A stretch of DNA of 64,000 bases, taken from Marmoricola sp. (GTDB taxonomy: Bacteria > Actinomycetota > Actinomycetes > Propionibacteriales > Nocardioidaceae). The stretch spans positions 56,908 to 120,907 of the forward strand of contig JAOPXK010000129.1 of assembly GCA_025965195.1 (NCBI GenBank). The letters run 5' to 3'. Positions 9,156 through 19,440 of the stretch are shown one piece after another; the first letter of the stretch is position 1; every line of letters starts with the position of its first letter. A program made the position numbers and the translations under genes. Below the pieces are notes generated by a model. It was not told where the DNA came from. It ran no database searches and saw only the letters and a program-made list of their open reading frames with translations.

Positions 9156-10073
9156 ATGGACGAACTCGTGGTGGAAACAAGGGAACTGACCAAGCAGTAC
9201 GGCCGGGCCGAGACCGGGCGACTCGCCGTCGACCGCGTCAGCATGACCGTGAGGCGTGGCGAGGTCTACGGCTTCCTGGGGCCCAACGGAGCCGGGAAGA
9301 CGACCACGTTGCGGATGATGCTCGGGCTGATCCGGCCGACCGCCGGGTCGGCGAGCGTCCTGGGCCGCCCTGCGGGCGAGCCCGAAGTGACGGCCCGAGT
9401 CGGAGCGCTGATCGAGGGTCCGGGCTTCTATCCCTACCTGACCGGTCGCGACAACCTGCGCGTGATGGCGCGCTACCGGGGCATCGGGCGGGAAGTCGTC
9501 GAGGCGGCTCTCGAGCGGGTCGACCTGGCCGACCGCGGTGACGACAGGTTCAAGTCGTACTCCCTCGGCATGAAACAACGGCTCGGGGTGGCGTCGGCGC
9601 TGATGGGCGACCCCGACCTGATCGTGCTCGACGAGCCGACGAACGGGCTCGACCCGGCCGGCATGGCCGACATGCGGGCGCTGATCGTGCAGCTCGCACA
9701 CGACGGCCAGACCGTGCTGCTCTCCAGCCATCTCCTCGATGAGGTGCAGGAGATCTGCCACCGCGTCGGCGTGATCAACAACGGTCTGCTGCTGCGTGAG
9801 TCGACCGTCGCCGAGCTCCGCGGAGCGACCTCGCTGCTGGTCCGGGCCACCCCGCTCGACCGGGCGCTCGCGATCAGCATGCGGCTCGCCGGCGACGAGG
9901 GCGTCCGGGTCCAGGGCGACCACCTGTTGCTCGACGTACCTGCGGAGCGGGCGCCTGAAGTGGTCCGCGAGCTGGTCGCCGAGCACATCGACGTCCACGA
10001 GATCGCAACGAGCGAACGCAGCCTCGAAGAGGTCTTCTTCGAGATGACGACACCAGTACTGGAGGCCCCGTGA
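9156..10073 (+). CDS. ABC exporter ATP-binding subunit (ABC-2 type)
   Basis: 305 residues: Walker A GPNGAGKTT at 42-50, signature YSLGMKQRLG, Walker B LIVLDEPTNGLDP, and a C-terminal accessory region of about 90 residues as in DrrA/BcrA-type ATPases. It energises the membrane subunit encoded directly downstream, with which it overlaps by 4 bp (GTGA). Start ATG 9156 follows a G-rich ribosome site. Divergent orientation to the kinase/regulator pair suggests control by that system; the cargo may be an antimicrobial or a lipid. Confidence 0.92.
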   Translation: MDELVVETRELTKQYGRAETGRLAVDRVSMTVRRGEVYGFLGPNGAGKTTTLRMMLGLIRPTAGSASVLGRPAGEPEVTARVGALIEGPGFYPYLTGRDNLRVMARYRGIGREVVEAALERVDLADRGDDRFKSYSLGMKQRLGVASALMGDPDLIVLDEPTNGLDPAGMADMRALIVQLAHDGQTVLLSSHLLDEVQEICHRVGVINNGLLLRESTVAELRGATSLLVRATPLDRALAISMRLAGDEGVRVQGDHLLLDVPAERAPEVVRELVAEHIDVHEIATSERSLEEVFFEMTTPVLEAP

Positions 10074-10972
10074 TGACAACCGTGATGACAACTGTGACGA
10101 CGCCTGTGAAGACATCCACCCTTGGCCAGGTCGGCGCGAGCACGGGCGCGGAGCTGCTGCGTATCCGCAAGTGGCCCGCCGTCTGGGTGACGCTCGGCGC
10201 CTGGCTCACCCTGAGCGCGCTGTTCGGCTACGTGTTCAACTACGTCGCCTACAAGTCCGGCAGCAACAGCTTCTCCAACGAGGGCGAGAGCGCCGCCTCC
10301 CTGCTCGCCACGATCATGCCGGTCGGAGTGCCGAACACCCTCGTCGACGGGATGCCGATGTTCGGCGGTGCGCTGATGCTGGTGCTCGGCGCGATCGTGG
10401 CCGGGAGCGGCTATGGCTGGGGCAGCTGGAAGACCGTCTTCACCCAGGGGCCGTCGCGTACGTCGACCGTGCTCGGATCGACCACCGCGCTGGCCGTCTT
10501 CGTCGCAGGGACCATCGTGGTCACGCTGGTCTTCGACCTCGGCCTCTCGCTGGTCGTCGCGGCCGCGGAGGGACAGCACGTGGTGTGGCCGGGACTGGGC
10601 GACACCGCCCAGGCCGTGGGTGCAGGCTTCCTGGTGCTGGAGATGTGGGCCTTCGCGGGCTTCCTGCTCGGCACCCTGGCCCGCGGGCCGGCACTCTCGG
10701 TCGGCCTCGGTCTGGTCTGGGCGCTGGTGATCGAGAACCTGTTGCGCGGCGTCGGGACGCTGCTTGCTCCCGTGGCCACCTTCACGCATGTGTTGCCGGG
10801 TACGGCGGCGGGTTCACTGATCGGTTCGCTGGTCGGAGTCGGTGGCCCGGACAGCACACCGGGTGTCGTCGACGCGATCTCCGGCGACCGGGCAGTGTGG
10901 ACGCTGCTCGCCTACCTGGTGCTGTTGCCGGTCGCGACGGTGCTGCTGGTCCGGCGACGAGACGTCAACTAG
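10070..10972 (+). CDS. ABC exporter permease subunit (ABC-2 type)
   Basis: 300 residues with about six membrane helices, beginning near residue 40 after a Thr-rich N-terminal tail (MMTTVMTTVTTPVKT), typical of ABC-2 permeases paired with DrrA-like ATPases. GTG 10070 overlaps the stop of the ATPase gene; ATG 10073 or the later ATG 10085 are alternatives. The 3' end overlaps the convergent GNAT gene by 4 bp. Substrate not identifiable. Confidence 0.88.
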   Translation: MMTTVMTTVTTPVKTSTLGQVGASTGAELLRIRKWPAVWVTLGAWLTLSALFGYVFNYVAYKSGSNSFSNEGESAASLLATIMPVGVPNTLVDGMPMFGGALMLVLGAIVAGSGYGWGSWKTVFTQGPSRTSTVLGSTTALAVFVAGTIVVTLVFDLGLSLVVAAAEGQHVVWPGLGDTAQAVGAGFLVLEMWAFAGFLLGTLARGPALSVGLGLVWALVIENLLRGVGTLLAPVATFTHVLPGTAAGSLIGSLVGVGGPDSTPGVVDAISGDRAVWTLLAYLVLLPVATVLLVRRRDVN

Positions 10973-11484
10973 GCCGGCCAGCCGCGCAGCGACTTCGCGA
11001 AGCAGCGCGACAGCGGGGCATCGGCGTAGAACCCGAAGCCCGGGATCGGCAGATACCCCGACGACTCGTAGAGCGCGATCGCCTCCGGCTGGTTGAGCCC
11101 GGTCTCGAGGATCATCGCCGCCGCGCCTGCTGCGGCGGCGGTGGCCTCGAGATGGCCGAGCATCTGCCTGGCCAGTCCCCGCCCGCGTTGACCGGCCACG
11201 ACGTACATCCGCTTGATCTCGGCCGCCGGCCCGGCCTCCACCCCACGAGGTACGACATGTCGTCGCCAGGCTCCCGTCGCAACCGGGACGCCGTCGAGGT
11301 AGCCGACGAAGAACATCCCCTGCGGCGCAACGAACTCGGTCGGGTCGAGCGGGGTGTCGTCGCGACCTCCGTAGCGGACGACGTACTCCTGCTGGACCTC
11401 CTCGACCAGCCGCGCCGCGTCCGGATGGGTGATCGGCAGCGCGTCGCAGCGCATCCCGGACCCGTGCACGTTCGACAAGCTCAT
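10969..11484 (-). CDS. GNAT-family N-acetyltransferase
   Basis: 171 residues with the GNAT core: the acetyl-CoA pyrophosphate loop is in RMYVVAGQRGRGLARQML, and a late strand follows (AMILETGLNQPEAIALYESS, then GYLPIPGFG). Transfers acetyl from acetyl-CoA to an amine of unknown identity. The protein ends where the convergent permease gene ends. It is a single gene divergent from serC, with no other contextual hint of substrate. Confidence 0.85.
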   Translation of the reverse strand: MSLSNVHGSGMRCDALPITHPDAARLVEEVQQEYVVRYGGRDDTPLDPTEFVAPQGMFFVGYLDGVPVATGAWRRHVVPRGVEAGPAAEIKRMYVVAGQRGRGLARQMLGHLEATAAAAGAAAMILETGLNQPEAIALYESSGYLPIPGFGFYADAPLSRCFAKSLRGWPA

Positions 11485-11534
11485 CCCCCGTCAATATCAG
11501 GTTGCCGATGCCTGACAGAATGGGCGGCGGCTGA

Positions 11535-13224
<1,690 letters not shown>

Positions 13225-13283
13225 CCGGCCAGTAAACCCCGGAGCACGGACAGGGCGACAATGCCTGCACTAAGGTTTGCGCA

Positions 13284-13907
13284 ATGTCGTCCGTACGCAC
13301 CTCTGAGGGCCTGGGCTTTCGCGACCTCGTCTTCTCCGACCTCGTTCGCTACCGGCCGGACGAGAAGCCCAGCTGGCGCGGCGTACTCATGCGCTGCCTG
13401 TCGAACCCGGGGATGATCGCCTCACTGATCCTGCGTGCGCAGCAGCGTGCCTTCTGGTCGGGCCACGTGAAGACGGCGTTCCTGCTCCGCACCATCGGGA
13501 CGATCCTGGTGGGTGCCGACTTCGTACCGGGCATGGACGTCGGTCCGGGCCTGCTGATGCCGCACCCGGTCGGCGTCGTCATCGGCAACGGCCTGGTCGT
13601 CGGCGCGAACGTCACGTTCGGCGGCGGTGTCACCGCTGGGGTGAAGCAGCCGGACACCCCGGGTGGCGGCTTCCCGACCATCCTCGACGGTGCGATCGTG
13701 CTCGCCAACGCTGTCCTCGTCGGCCCGGTCGTCATCGGCAGGCACGCCCAGGTGGGCGCCAACAGCGTCGTACTCTCCGACGTCGCCGACTACACGGTCG
13801 TGTTCGGCGTCCCGGCTCGCAAGGTCGCGGTCCGGAAGGGAATCCTGCCCGGGTCCTATGAAGAGATCGCCAACGAGCAGCAGGAGCAGGCTGCCGAAGA
13901 GGGCTGA
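13284..13907 (+). CDS. Serine O-acetyltransferase-like hexapeptide-repeat acetyltransferase
   Basis: 207 residues. A short helical N-terminus leads into a left-handed beta-helix with CysE-like features: HPVGVVIGNGLVVGANVTFGGG and a coil NAVLVGPVVIGRHAQVGANS. In length it matches short CysE or serine-acetyltransferase-related glycan acetyltransferases. No cysK is adjacent, and the neighbour at 13916 is another sugar-type acetyltransferase, so the acceptor may be a surface sugar rather than serine. ATG 13284 is preceded by about 59 bp divergent from the macro-domain gene. The 3' end is 8 bp from the convergent gene at 13916. Confidence 0.8.
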   Translation: MSSVRTSEGLGFRDLVFSDLVRYRPDEKPSWRGVLMRCLSNPGMIASLILRAQQRAFWSGHVKTAFLLRTIGTILVGADFVPGMDVGPGLLMPHPVGVVIGNGLVVGANVTFGGGVTAGVKQPDTPGGGFPTILDGAIVLANAVLVGPVVIGRHAQVGANSVVLSDVADYTVVFGVPARKVAVRKGILPGSYEEIANEQQEQAAEEG

Positions 13908-13915
13908 GCCTCAGC

Positions 13916-14590
13916 TCACTGGCAGAGCTCGCACGAAAGCGTGCCGAGGTTCGGGTCGTGCCGGGCGACGAAGCCCTCGACGTCCGGGGAGTTGATCTGG
14001 TCCTTGTGCTGAGCCACCTTGTCGGTCGACCAGTCCCACCACCTGATGCGCAGCAACGCCTCGCGCGTCGGCTCATCGAAGCGGTACTTGATGTGCTTCG
14101 CCGGGTTGCCGGCGACGACCGAGTAGGGCTCCACTGACCGGGCGACCACCGAACGGGCCGCCACGACCGCGCCGTCCGCGATCGTCACACCGGACGTGAT
14201 CACGGCCTCGAAGCCGATGAACACGTCGCTGCCGATCACCACCGGGCCCTTGGTGCCGATCGAGTCCGGCGCCGTCACCCAGTCGCCGTCCTCGACGTGC
14301 GCGTGCAGGGTGCCGACCCACTCCAGATGGTGCTGGCCACCGATGATCACCACGGTGCTGTAGTGGATGCCGGTGTACTTGCCGACGGTGACCGGGTAGC
14401 CCTCGCCGGGCACGGACTCCAGGATCTTGAACGGGGCGTACGTCGGGTAGGCGTAGTCAATGCGCTGACCGGGGGCGTCGGGGTAAAGGATCTGGTGGCC
14501 CTCGAGCCAGTACCGCACCTTGGCCTTGACCTTCCGGCCAACCCGGGCGGGGGCGCCACCCCTTCCGCGCCACTGCATGTCAGCTTTCAC
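13916..14590 (-). CDS. CatB-type (xenobiotic/sugar) hexapeptide O-acetyltransferase
   Basis: 224 residues with a left-handed beta-helix of the CatB/VatD kind: VGKYTGIHYSTVVIIGGQHH with the catalytic His in the loop, then VIGSDVFIGFEAVITSG and SVEPYSVVAGNPAKHIKYRF, the last being very typical. Members acetylate chloramphenicol, streptogramins or surface sugars; the unusual C-terminal tail (CELCQ) and the neighbouring ACP cassette favour a glycan or natural-product acceptor, but this is inference. GTG 14590 and ATG 14578 are both possible starts. It is divergent from the ACP gene across 167 bp. Confidence 0.82.
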   Translation of the reverse strand: MKADMQWRGRGGAPARVGRKVKAKVRYWLEGHQILYPDAPGQRIDYAYPTYAPFKILESVPGEGYPVTVGKYTGIHYSTVVIIGGQHHLEWVGTLHAHVEDGDWVTAPDSIGTKGPVVIGSDVFIGFEAVITSGVTIADGAVVAARSVVARSVEPYSVVAGNPAKHIKYRFDEPTREALLRIRWWDWSTDKVAQHKDQINSPDVEGFVARHDPNLGTLSCELCQ

Positions 14591-14757
14591 AGGCGCACCC
14601 TACACAGCAGTGCTGCTGGCGAGGTGCGCTTTGAGCTCATCGGTCGGTTGTCCGCGCCACCGTTCATCCACTCCCCGAGACGCCGCCCGAACACGCTGAG
14701 TCCACGCTGCGTTGCGATAACCTTCCGACCAATCATCAGGTAGGAGATCGGTGGCGC

Positions 14758-15012
14758 ATGGGCAACTCCAAGGAAAAGGCCGAACAGACTGTCCGGTCCT
14801 TCATTGACCGCGTCAAGCCGGAAGCCGGGGAGATCACCCTCGACAGCCCGCTGTACGCCGATGGCATCGGCCTCGACTCGCTGGAGACCGCGGAGCTGTC
14901 CGCCGTCCTCGAGGACGAGCTGGGCTCGGATCCGTTCACTGCGGACGAGATGCCCCAGACACTCGCCGACATCCTGGCCTTCTACGGCGACGAAGTCGTC
15001 GCTGACGCTTGA
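14758..15012 (+). CDS. Stand-alone acyl carrier protein
   Basis: 84 residues, the length of a discrete ACP. Ser41 in GIGLDSLETAEL is the phosphopantetheine attachment site. It opens a tightly coupled three-gene cassette: TTGA overlap with the AMP-ligase, which then overlaps an SDR gene. A dedicated ACP with its own ligase and reductase, but no ketosynthase, suggests that a preformed small acyl group is activated, loaded and reduced for transfer to something else. The acceptor could be a surface glycan modified by one of the neighbouring acyltransferases. Confidence 0.9.
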   Translation: MGNSKEKAEQTVRSFIDRVKPEAGEITLDSPLYADGIGLDSLETAELSAVLEDELGSDPFTADEMPQTLADILAFYGDEVVADA

Positions 15013-16361
15013 TCGAGCTGCTGCGGCGCTCGGCTGCTGAGGGTCCGGACCGGGTCGCCATCGTCGTGGACGAGGGCACCACGACCTACGGCGCCCTGCT
15101 CGCCAGCGCCGAACGGGTCTCGGCAGCGCTGATCGCCCGGCGCATCACCCGGTTCGCCGTCCTCGACCACGATGCGGCGAACGTCGTCGCCCTGCTCGCA
15201 GGTTCGTCGCTCGCCGGCGCGGAGGCGTGCCAGTACCCCCCGACCGAGGACGCCGACGAGGTGGCCGCACTCGCTTCCCGCTTCGAGCACGACGTGGTCG
15301 TCTCGGCCGAGCCGCTCGACCTTCCCGGCGTCACCGTCCTGGCTCCCTCCGAGCTGATCGAGAACGGCGCCGTTTCACGGGGCGAGCCGCCGGCGCAGCG
15401 ACCGCTGATCGTGCTCACCACCGGGACGACGGGCGCTCCCCGCGGCGTACGCCAGGACTGGAACCGGCTGGTCCGCGCCGTCCGACGGGTCGAGCCGGCC
15501 GAGGGCCAGCGCTGGCTGCTCGCCTACGGGCTGCACCAGTTCGCCGGCCTGCAGATCCTGATGCACGTCTTTGCGGCGGGTGCGACCCTCGTCGCGCCGG
15601 CGCCGCGCCGTCCGCGCGAGGGCCTGGCCGCGATGCGAACGCACCTGGTCACCCACGCAAGCGCGACACCGACGTACTGGCGCTTCCTGCTCGCCGAGCT
15701 TCGTTCGGACGGCGCCGCGGTGCCCGCGCTGGCTCAGATCACCCTCGGCGGCGAGGCGATCCCGGCTCCGCTGCTCGGTCAGCTCTCCGAGGCGTTCCCG
15801 GATGCGCGCATCTCGCAGGTGTACGCCGCCAGCGAGTTCGGCTCGAGTGGCTCGCAGCGCGACGGACGCAACGGCCTGTCCCTCGACGTACTCGATCGCG
15901 GCGACGACGCCGACCTCGCCATGAAGATCGTCGACGGCGAGCTCTGGGTGCGGTCGCGGATCGGCATGCTCGGCTACTACGGCGAGGAGCCGGTCGACGC
16001 GGACAACTGGCGGGCCACCGGCGACCTGGTCGAGATCGTCGAGGACCGGATCCTCTTCCGCGGTCGTACGTCGGAAGTCATCAACGTCGGCGGGGTGAAG
16101 GTGCACCCGCTGCCCATCGAGGACCGGGTCGGCGCCGTCGACGGTGTCGACATGGCCCGCGTGTACGGTCGGGCGAACGCGATGACCGGCGCAATCGTTG
16201 CGGTCGAGGTGGTGGCTGCCCCGGGCGCCGACACCGATGCGATCGCCGCGGCCATCCGGGAGGCCTGCGCCGACCTGCCTCCCGCTTCGCGTCCTCGCAG
16301 CGTCAAGTTCGTCGACAGCGTGTCGATGTCCGGCAACAAGATCATCAGGAGAGACAGATGA
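15009..16361 (+). CDS. AMP-binding acyl (ACP) ligase
   Basis: 450 residues, ANL superfamily, on the short side for acyl-CoA synthetases and similar to stand-alone acyl-ACP ligases. Motifs: P-loop VLTTGTTGAPRGV (about 137-149), TGDLVEI, FRGRTSEVINVGGVKVHP, and the C-terminal catalytic Lys in SMSGNKIIR (about 445). It starts at TTG 15009, whose TGA overlap with the ACP stop argues for strict co-translation and for loading that ACP. The carboxylate substrate is unknown. It overlaps the following SDR gene by 4 bp. Confidence 0.88.
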   Translation: MIELLRRSAAEGPDRVAIVVDEGTTTYGALLASAERVSAALIARRITRFAVLDHDAANVVALLAGSSLAGAEACQYPPTEDADEVAALASRFEHDVVVSAEPLDLPGVTVLAPSELIENGAVSRGEPPAQRPLIVLTTGTTGAPRGVRQDWNRLVRAVRRVEPAEGQRWLLAYGLHQFAGLQILMHVFAAGATLVAPAPRRPREGLAAMRTHLVTHASATPTYWRFLLAELRSDGAAVPALAQITLGGEAIPAPLLGQLSEAFPDARISQVYAASEFGSSGSQRDGRNGLSLDVLDRGDDADLAMKIVDGELWVRSRIGMLGYYGEEPVDADNWRATGDLVEIVEDRILFRGRTSEVINVGGVKVHPLPIEDRVGAVDGVDMARVYGRANAMTGAIVAVEVVAAPGADTDAIAAAIREACADLPPASRPRSVKFVDSVSMSGNKIIRRDR

Positions 16362-17107
16362 CCGAAGCATCGACCAACGGGCGTGTGGTCATCGTGACCG
16401 GTGGCAGCCGCGGCCTCGGCGCCGGCATCGTCCGCTCCTATCTCGCCAGCGGTGACCGGGTGGCCGCCTGCTCGCGGTCGCGGACCCCTGAGGTGGACGC
16501 CTGGGAGAAGGACCCCGAGACGGCCGACCGCTTCCTGTTCGTGCCGGCCGACCTGTCGAAGTCCGCCGACGCCAAGACCTTCGTCGACGCGGTCATCGCC
16601 AAGTGGGACCACATCGACGTGCTGATCAACAACGCCGGCGTGGCACGCGACGGCATGCTCGGGCTCGCGACGGACGACGACATCGACACGGTCGTCGACC
16701 TCAACATCAAGGGCACCCTCTACATGTCCAGGCTCGTGGGCCGGCGCATGCTCGCGCGCCGGACCGGCAGCATCGTGAACATCTCCTCGATCGTGGGCCG
16801 GTCGGGCTACCGCGGCCTGGCGGTCTACAGCGCGACCAAGGCGGCCCTGGACGGGCTGACCCGGGCGATGGCTCGCGAGCTCGGATCGCGGGGCATCACC
16901 GTCAACGGCATCGCGCCCGGCTACCTGCGCACCGAGATGAGCCACGGCCTCGACGACGGGCAGATGGACCAGATCGTTCGGCGTACGCCGGCCGGACGCC
17001 TCGGCGAACCGGACGACGTCGCCCGCGCCTGCCAGTTCCTCACCGACCCGTTGAACACCTACCTGACCGGCCAGGTGCTGGTCATCGACGGCGGCCTGAC
17101 CAGCTGA
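16358..17107 (+). CDS. SDR oxidoreductase, FabG-like 3-oxoacyl reductase
   Basis: 249 residues, classical short-chain dehydrogenase: cofactor motif TGGSRGLGAG at 14-23, NNAG in LINNAGVARDG, and the catalytic Ser and YSATK motif in ISSIVGRSGYRGLAVYSATK. The closest functional class is FabG-type 3-oxoacyl-ACP reductase. ATG 16358 overlaps the ligase stop (ATGA), making it the third gene of the ACP cassette, where it would act on the ACP-bound acyl group. NADPH use is expected for the family but not decided here. Confidence 0.9.
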   Translation: MTEASTNGRVVIVTGGSRGLGAGIVRSYLASGDRVAACSRSRTPEVDAWEKDPETADRFLFVPADLSKSADAKTFVDAVIAKWDHIDVLINNAGVARDGMLGLATDDDIDTVVDLNIKGTLYMSRLVGRRMLARRTGSIVNISSIVGRSGYRGLAVYSATKAALDGLTRAMARELGSRGITVNGIAPGYLRTEMSHGLDDGQMDQIVRRTPAGRLGEPDDVARACQFLTDPLNTYLTGQVLVIDGGLTS

Positions 17108-17110
17108 GCC

Positions 17111-18094
17111 TCAGCGGGACCGGCGGCGGAGCACCAGGCCGGCGGCTCCGACGACGAGCACGCCGGGCACGGCCCACCACAGCCAGCCCCGGTCGTCACC
17201 GGCTGAGCGCTGCGCCGTTCCCGGCTCCGGCTCGTCCGGTGCTGCCGTGGGTCGCGACGAAGGTGTGACCGGCGCGGTGGCACCGGGCACACCTACCGTG
17301 TAGGCCAGGCCTTCCGGCACTCTGATCTGGAGCACCGGAGCGGCCGCGCCCTCGGAGCTGAGCCGGATCCGGTCGGCGGGACCGATCGAGATGCCCTCTC
17401 CCTGTCGCTGCCTCGGGAGGCCGAACGACCCGACATCGTGGAACGCCGGGAAGGTGTAGACGCTCGCTGCGCCGTAGCCACGGACGATCACGTAGTGGCC
17501 GCCCGGGAACAGCGCGGCGTCGGTGGCGAAGTCGTCGACGGTCGCGACCCTGGTCAGCTCGTTCACGTCGCTCGGGCTCAGATGCAGTGGCGCGGCGTAC
17601 ACCGTGCCGCCGGTGATGCCCTTGGAGATGACATAGAGCCGGCCATCGGGTGCCGCGATCAGGGACTCGGCATCGTGCGGGCCGTCCGGGTAGCCGAGCC
17701 GGTAGGCAGCGGCGTGAACCGTCAGCTCCGCAGCCGCGAACGGCACCCGGTAGACCTGCACGGTCGACCGCTGGTGGGCGTTGTCGCCGATGTCGCCGAC
17801 CCAGACCTCACCCGGTCCGGCCGGCGCGATCGCCTCGACGTCCTGCACATCCGCGCCGAAGTCGGTGCGGCCGACGGTGGCACCGGTGCCGGCGTCAACG
17901 ACGTACACGTAGGGGCCGTCGCCGGAGTCGTTCGTGGTGACGTCGAGGGAGCCGTAGTCGAGCAGGTCGCTCGACTCGGTGATCCTCGAGTCCTGGAACC
18001 GGTAGACCGTCGTCTGGTGGTCGGCTGCGAAGGCGCCCGGAGTGACCGCGAGGATCACGAGCGCAGCCAGGCCCGCGACCAGTCCTCGGGTCAC
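17111..18094 (-). CDS. Secreted, C-terminally membrane-anchored propeller-like protein of unknown function
   Basis: 327 residues. A signal peptide (LVAGLAALVILAVTPGAFAA) is followed by repeated Asp/Gly-rich strands (for example EVWVGDIGDNAHQRSTVQVY and ESLIAAPDGRLYVISKG), suggestive of a beta-propeller. Then comes a Pro/Thr-rich spacer and a C-terminal membrane helix (WLWWAVPGVLVVGAAGLVL) with an Arg tail, so it should be displayed outside the cell and anchored. I do not recognise a catalytic motif. GTG 18094 overlaps the methyltransferase stop by 4 bp, so the two are co-transcribed. It converges on the SDR gene with 3 bp between. Confidence 0.75.
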   Translation of the reverse strand: MTRGLVAGLAALVILAVTPGAFAADHQTTVYRFQDSRITESSDLLDYGSLDVTTNDSGDGPYVYVVDAGTGATVGRTDFGADVQDVEAIAPAGPGEVWVGDIGDNAHQRSTVQVYRVPFAAAELTVHAAAYRLGYPDGPHDAESLIAAPDGRLYVISKGITGGTVYAAPLHLSPSDVNELTRVATVDDFATDAALFPGGHYVIVRGYGAASVYTFPAFHDVGSFGLPRQRQGEGISIGPADRIRLSSEGAAAPVLQIRVPEGLAYTVGVPGATAPVTPSSRPTAAPDEPEPGTAQRSAGDDRGWLWWAVPGVLVVGAAGLVLRRRSR

Positions 18095-19299
18095 GTCAGC
18101 TCTGACTCGAGGAGCTCGGCCAGCCGGGGCTGCAGCCGCCAGGCCTCGACCAGGCCGGCGTACTCCTCCCGGGCCTTGTCGGTCGGCGGGTTGCCGGTGC
18201 GGACGGCACGCAGCAGGGTGTTGCGGGGGGTGTGCTGGCTCTCCACGAACTCCATCACCTCGACCCGGTAGCCGACCAGCCGCAGGATCGAGGCCCGCAG
18301 CGCGTCGGTCAACGTGTCGGCGAACCGCTCGCGGAGGATGCCGTCGCGGGTGAGCATCGAGTACGCCTTCGGGGTCGGCGACCGGCGCAGCTGCGCGGAG
18401 ACGTCGTGATGACAGCAGGGCGCGGCCAGCACCAGCGCCGAGCGCCACTCGACCGCGCGAGCCAGCGCGTCGTCGGTTGCGGTGTCACAGGCATGCAGCG
18501 CGAGCACCACTTCGGGCGCCTCGGCAAGCTGTACGTCGCCGATGCCGCCGACCACGAAGACCAGCTCAGCGGAGGCATCGAGCTCGGCTGCCAGCACCGT
18601 GTTGTGGTCGTAGGACTGGGTCTTCACGTCCACCCCGGTCAGTCGTACGGCGATCCCCCGCACCCGGCTCAGGTAGGCGTGAGCCGCAAACGTCAGGTAG
18701 GCGTTGCCGCAGCCCAGGTCGACGATTCGGAGTGGGTCCTCGGGCGTCGGACGACGGAGCTTGCCACCGTCCATCGCATCATCGAGTGCTGCGGAGAGCG
18801 CGCGCAGGAACTCCTCGACCTGTCGGTACTTCGCCTGCCGGCTGGGCTTCACCCGGCCCTGCTGGTCGGAGATGCCGAGCGCGACCAGGACCGGGTCGTC
18901 CTCCGGCAGCAGCCGCTCCTTCGGCTTGTCGTGACCGCGGTCGGGCTCCTGCGCCTCGGCGCGCGCAGCCGTGTGCACGATCGCCTCGAGCTTCTTGGTC
19001 GCCTGCACCTGATGGGTCTCGGTGGTCGTCTCGACGTGCCAGTTCGCGAACGGCTCGTCGAGCAGGTCGTCAAGGGCCTCGCGGGGGTCGAGGTGGTTGG
19101 AGGTGTGTGCCTGGGTGTCGTCGTACGCCGTGATCTGGAGGTGCCGACCGGCCTTGAGGTCGACGTACCTCATCTCGACGCGGCGCCACTTCGGCTGCTC
19201 GCCCTTCTTGCGGCCGGACGCGACCGCCCGCACCAGCACGGTGTCGTCGAGGATCAGGCCGCGCATCCGGTTCAGCGCACGAAGGAGGGGTTCAGCCAT
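18091..19299 (-). CDS. SAM-dependent methyltransferase (Methyltransf_32 type)
   Basis: 402 residues. A roughly 170-residue N-terminal region of unknown role is followed by a Rossmann methyltransferase with motif I VDLGCGNAYLTF and, later, VVLALHACDTATDDAL plus LAAPCCHHD, the hallmark of the METTL25/GSTCD-like family PF13679, whose members may modify rRNA or protein. Acceptor unknown. It overlaps the downstream secreted protein gene by 4 bp and lies 30 bp downstream of a tiny membrane-protein gene. Confidence 0.85.
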   Translation of the reverse strand: MAEPLLRALNRMRGLILDDTVLVRAVASGRKKGEQPKWRRVEMRYVDLKAGRHLQITAYDDTQAHTSNHLDPREALDDLLDEPFANWHVETTTETHQVQATKKLEAIVHTAARAEAQEPDRGHDKPKERLLPEDDPVLVALGISDQQGRVKPSRQAKYRQVEEFLRALSAALDDAMDGGKLRRPTPEDPLRIVDLGCGNAYLTFAAHAYLSRVRGIAVRLTGVDVKTQSYDHNTVLAAELDASAELVFVVGGIGDVQLAEAPEVVLALHACDTATDDALARAVEWRSALVLAAPCCHHDVSAQLRRSPTPKAYSMLTRDGILRERFADTLTDALRASILRLVGYRVEVMEFVESQHTPRNTLLRAVRTGNPPTDKAREEYAGLVEAWRLQPRLAELLESELT

Positions 19300-19328
19300 G
19301 GGTCGTCCCGTGAGTCATGGTCGGCCGC

Positions 19329-19418
19329 TCACTTCTTCAGCAGCGAAGCGATGATCACGATCAGGATCAGACCACCGAGCGCGCAGGGGATCAGCAGACG
19401 GCGGTAGCGGGGATTCAC
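19329..19418 (-). CDS. Tiny single-helix membrane protein
   Basis: 29 residues from GTG 19418, almost entirely one predicted membrane helix (LLIPCALGGLILIVIIASLL) with basic NPRYRR before and KK after, so the N-terminus should be cytosolic or flanked by charge. It sits in a 140-bp gap between the methyltransferase and MFS genes, on the same strand. Tiny proteins like this are often missed; support is limited to the clean frame, hydrophobicity and position. Confidence 0.5.
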   Translation of the reverse strand: MNPRYRRLLIPCALGGLILIVIIASLLKK

Positions 19419-19440
19419 AGGCCGAGTGTAGTGATGCGGA

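Noticed and set aside
13902..13916. GCTGAGCCTCAGC palindromes at 13902-13916 and around 17105
   Set aside because: They arise from two opposed TGA stop codons with a G/C pair and are too short to be convincing terminators.
15227..16361. Second-frame extension into the AMP-ligase region upstream of the SDR gene
   Set aside because: Arg-rich, low-complexity translation; the real SDR starts at ATG 16358, overlapping the ligase stop.
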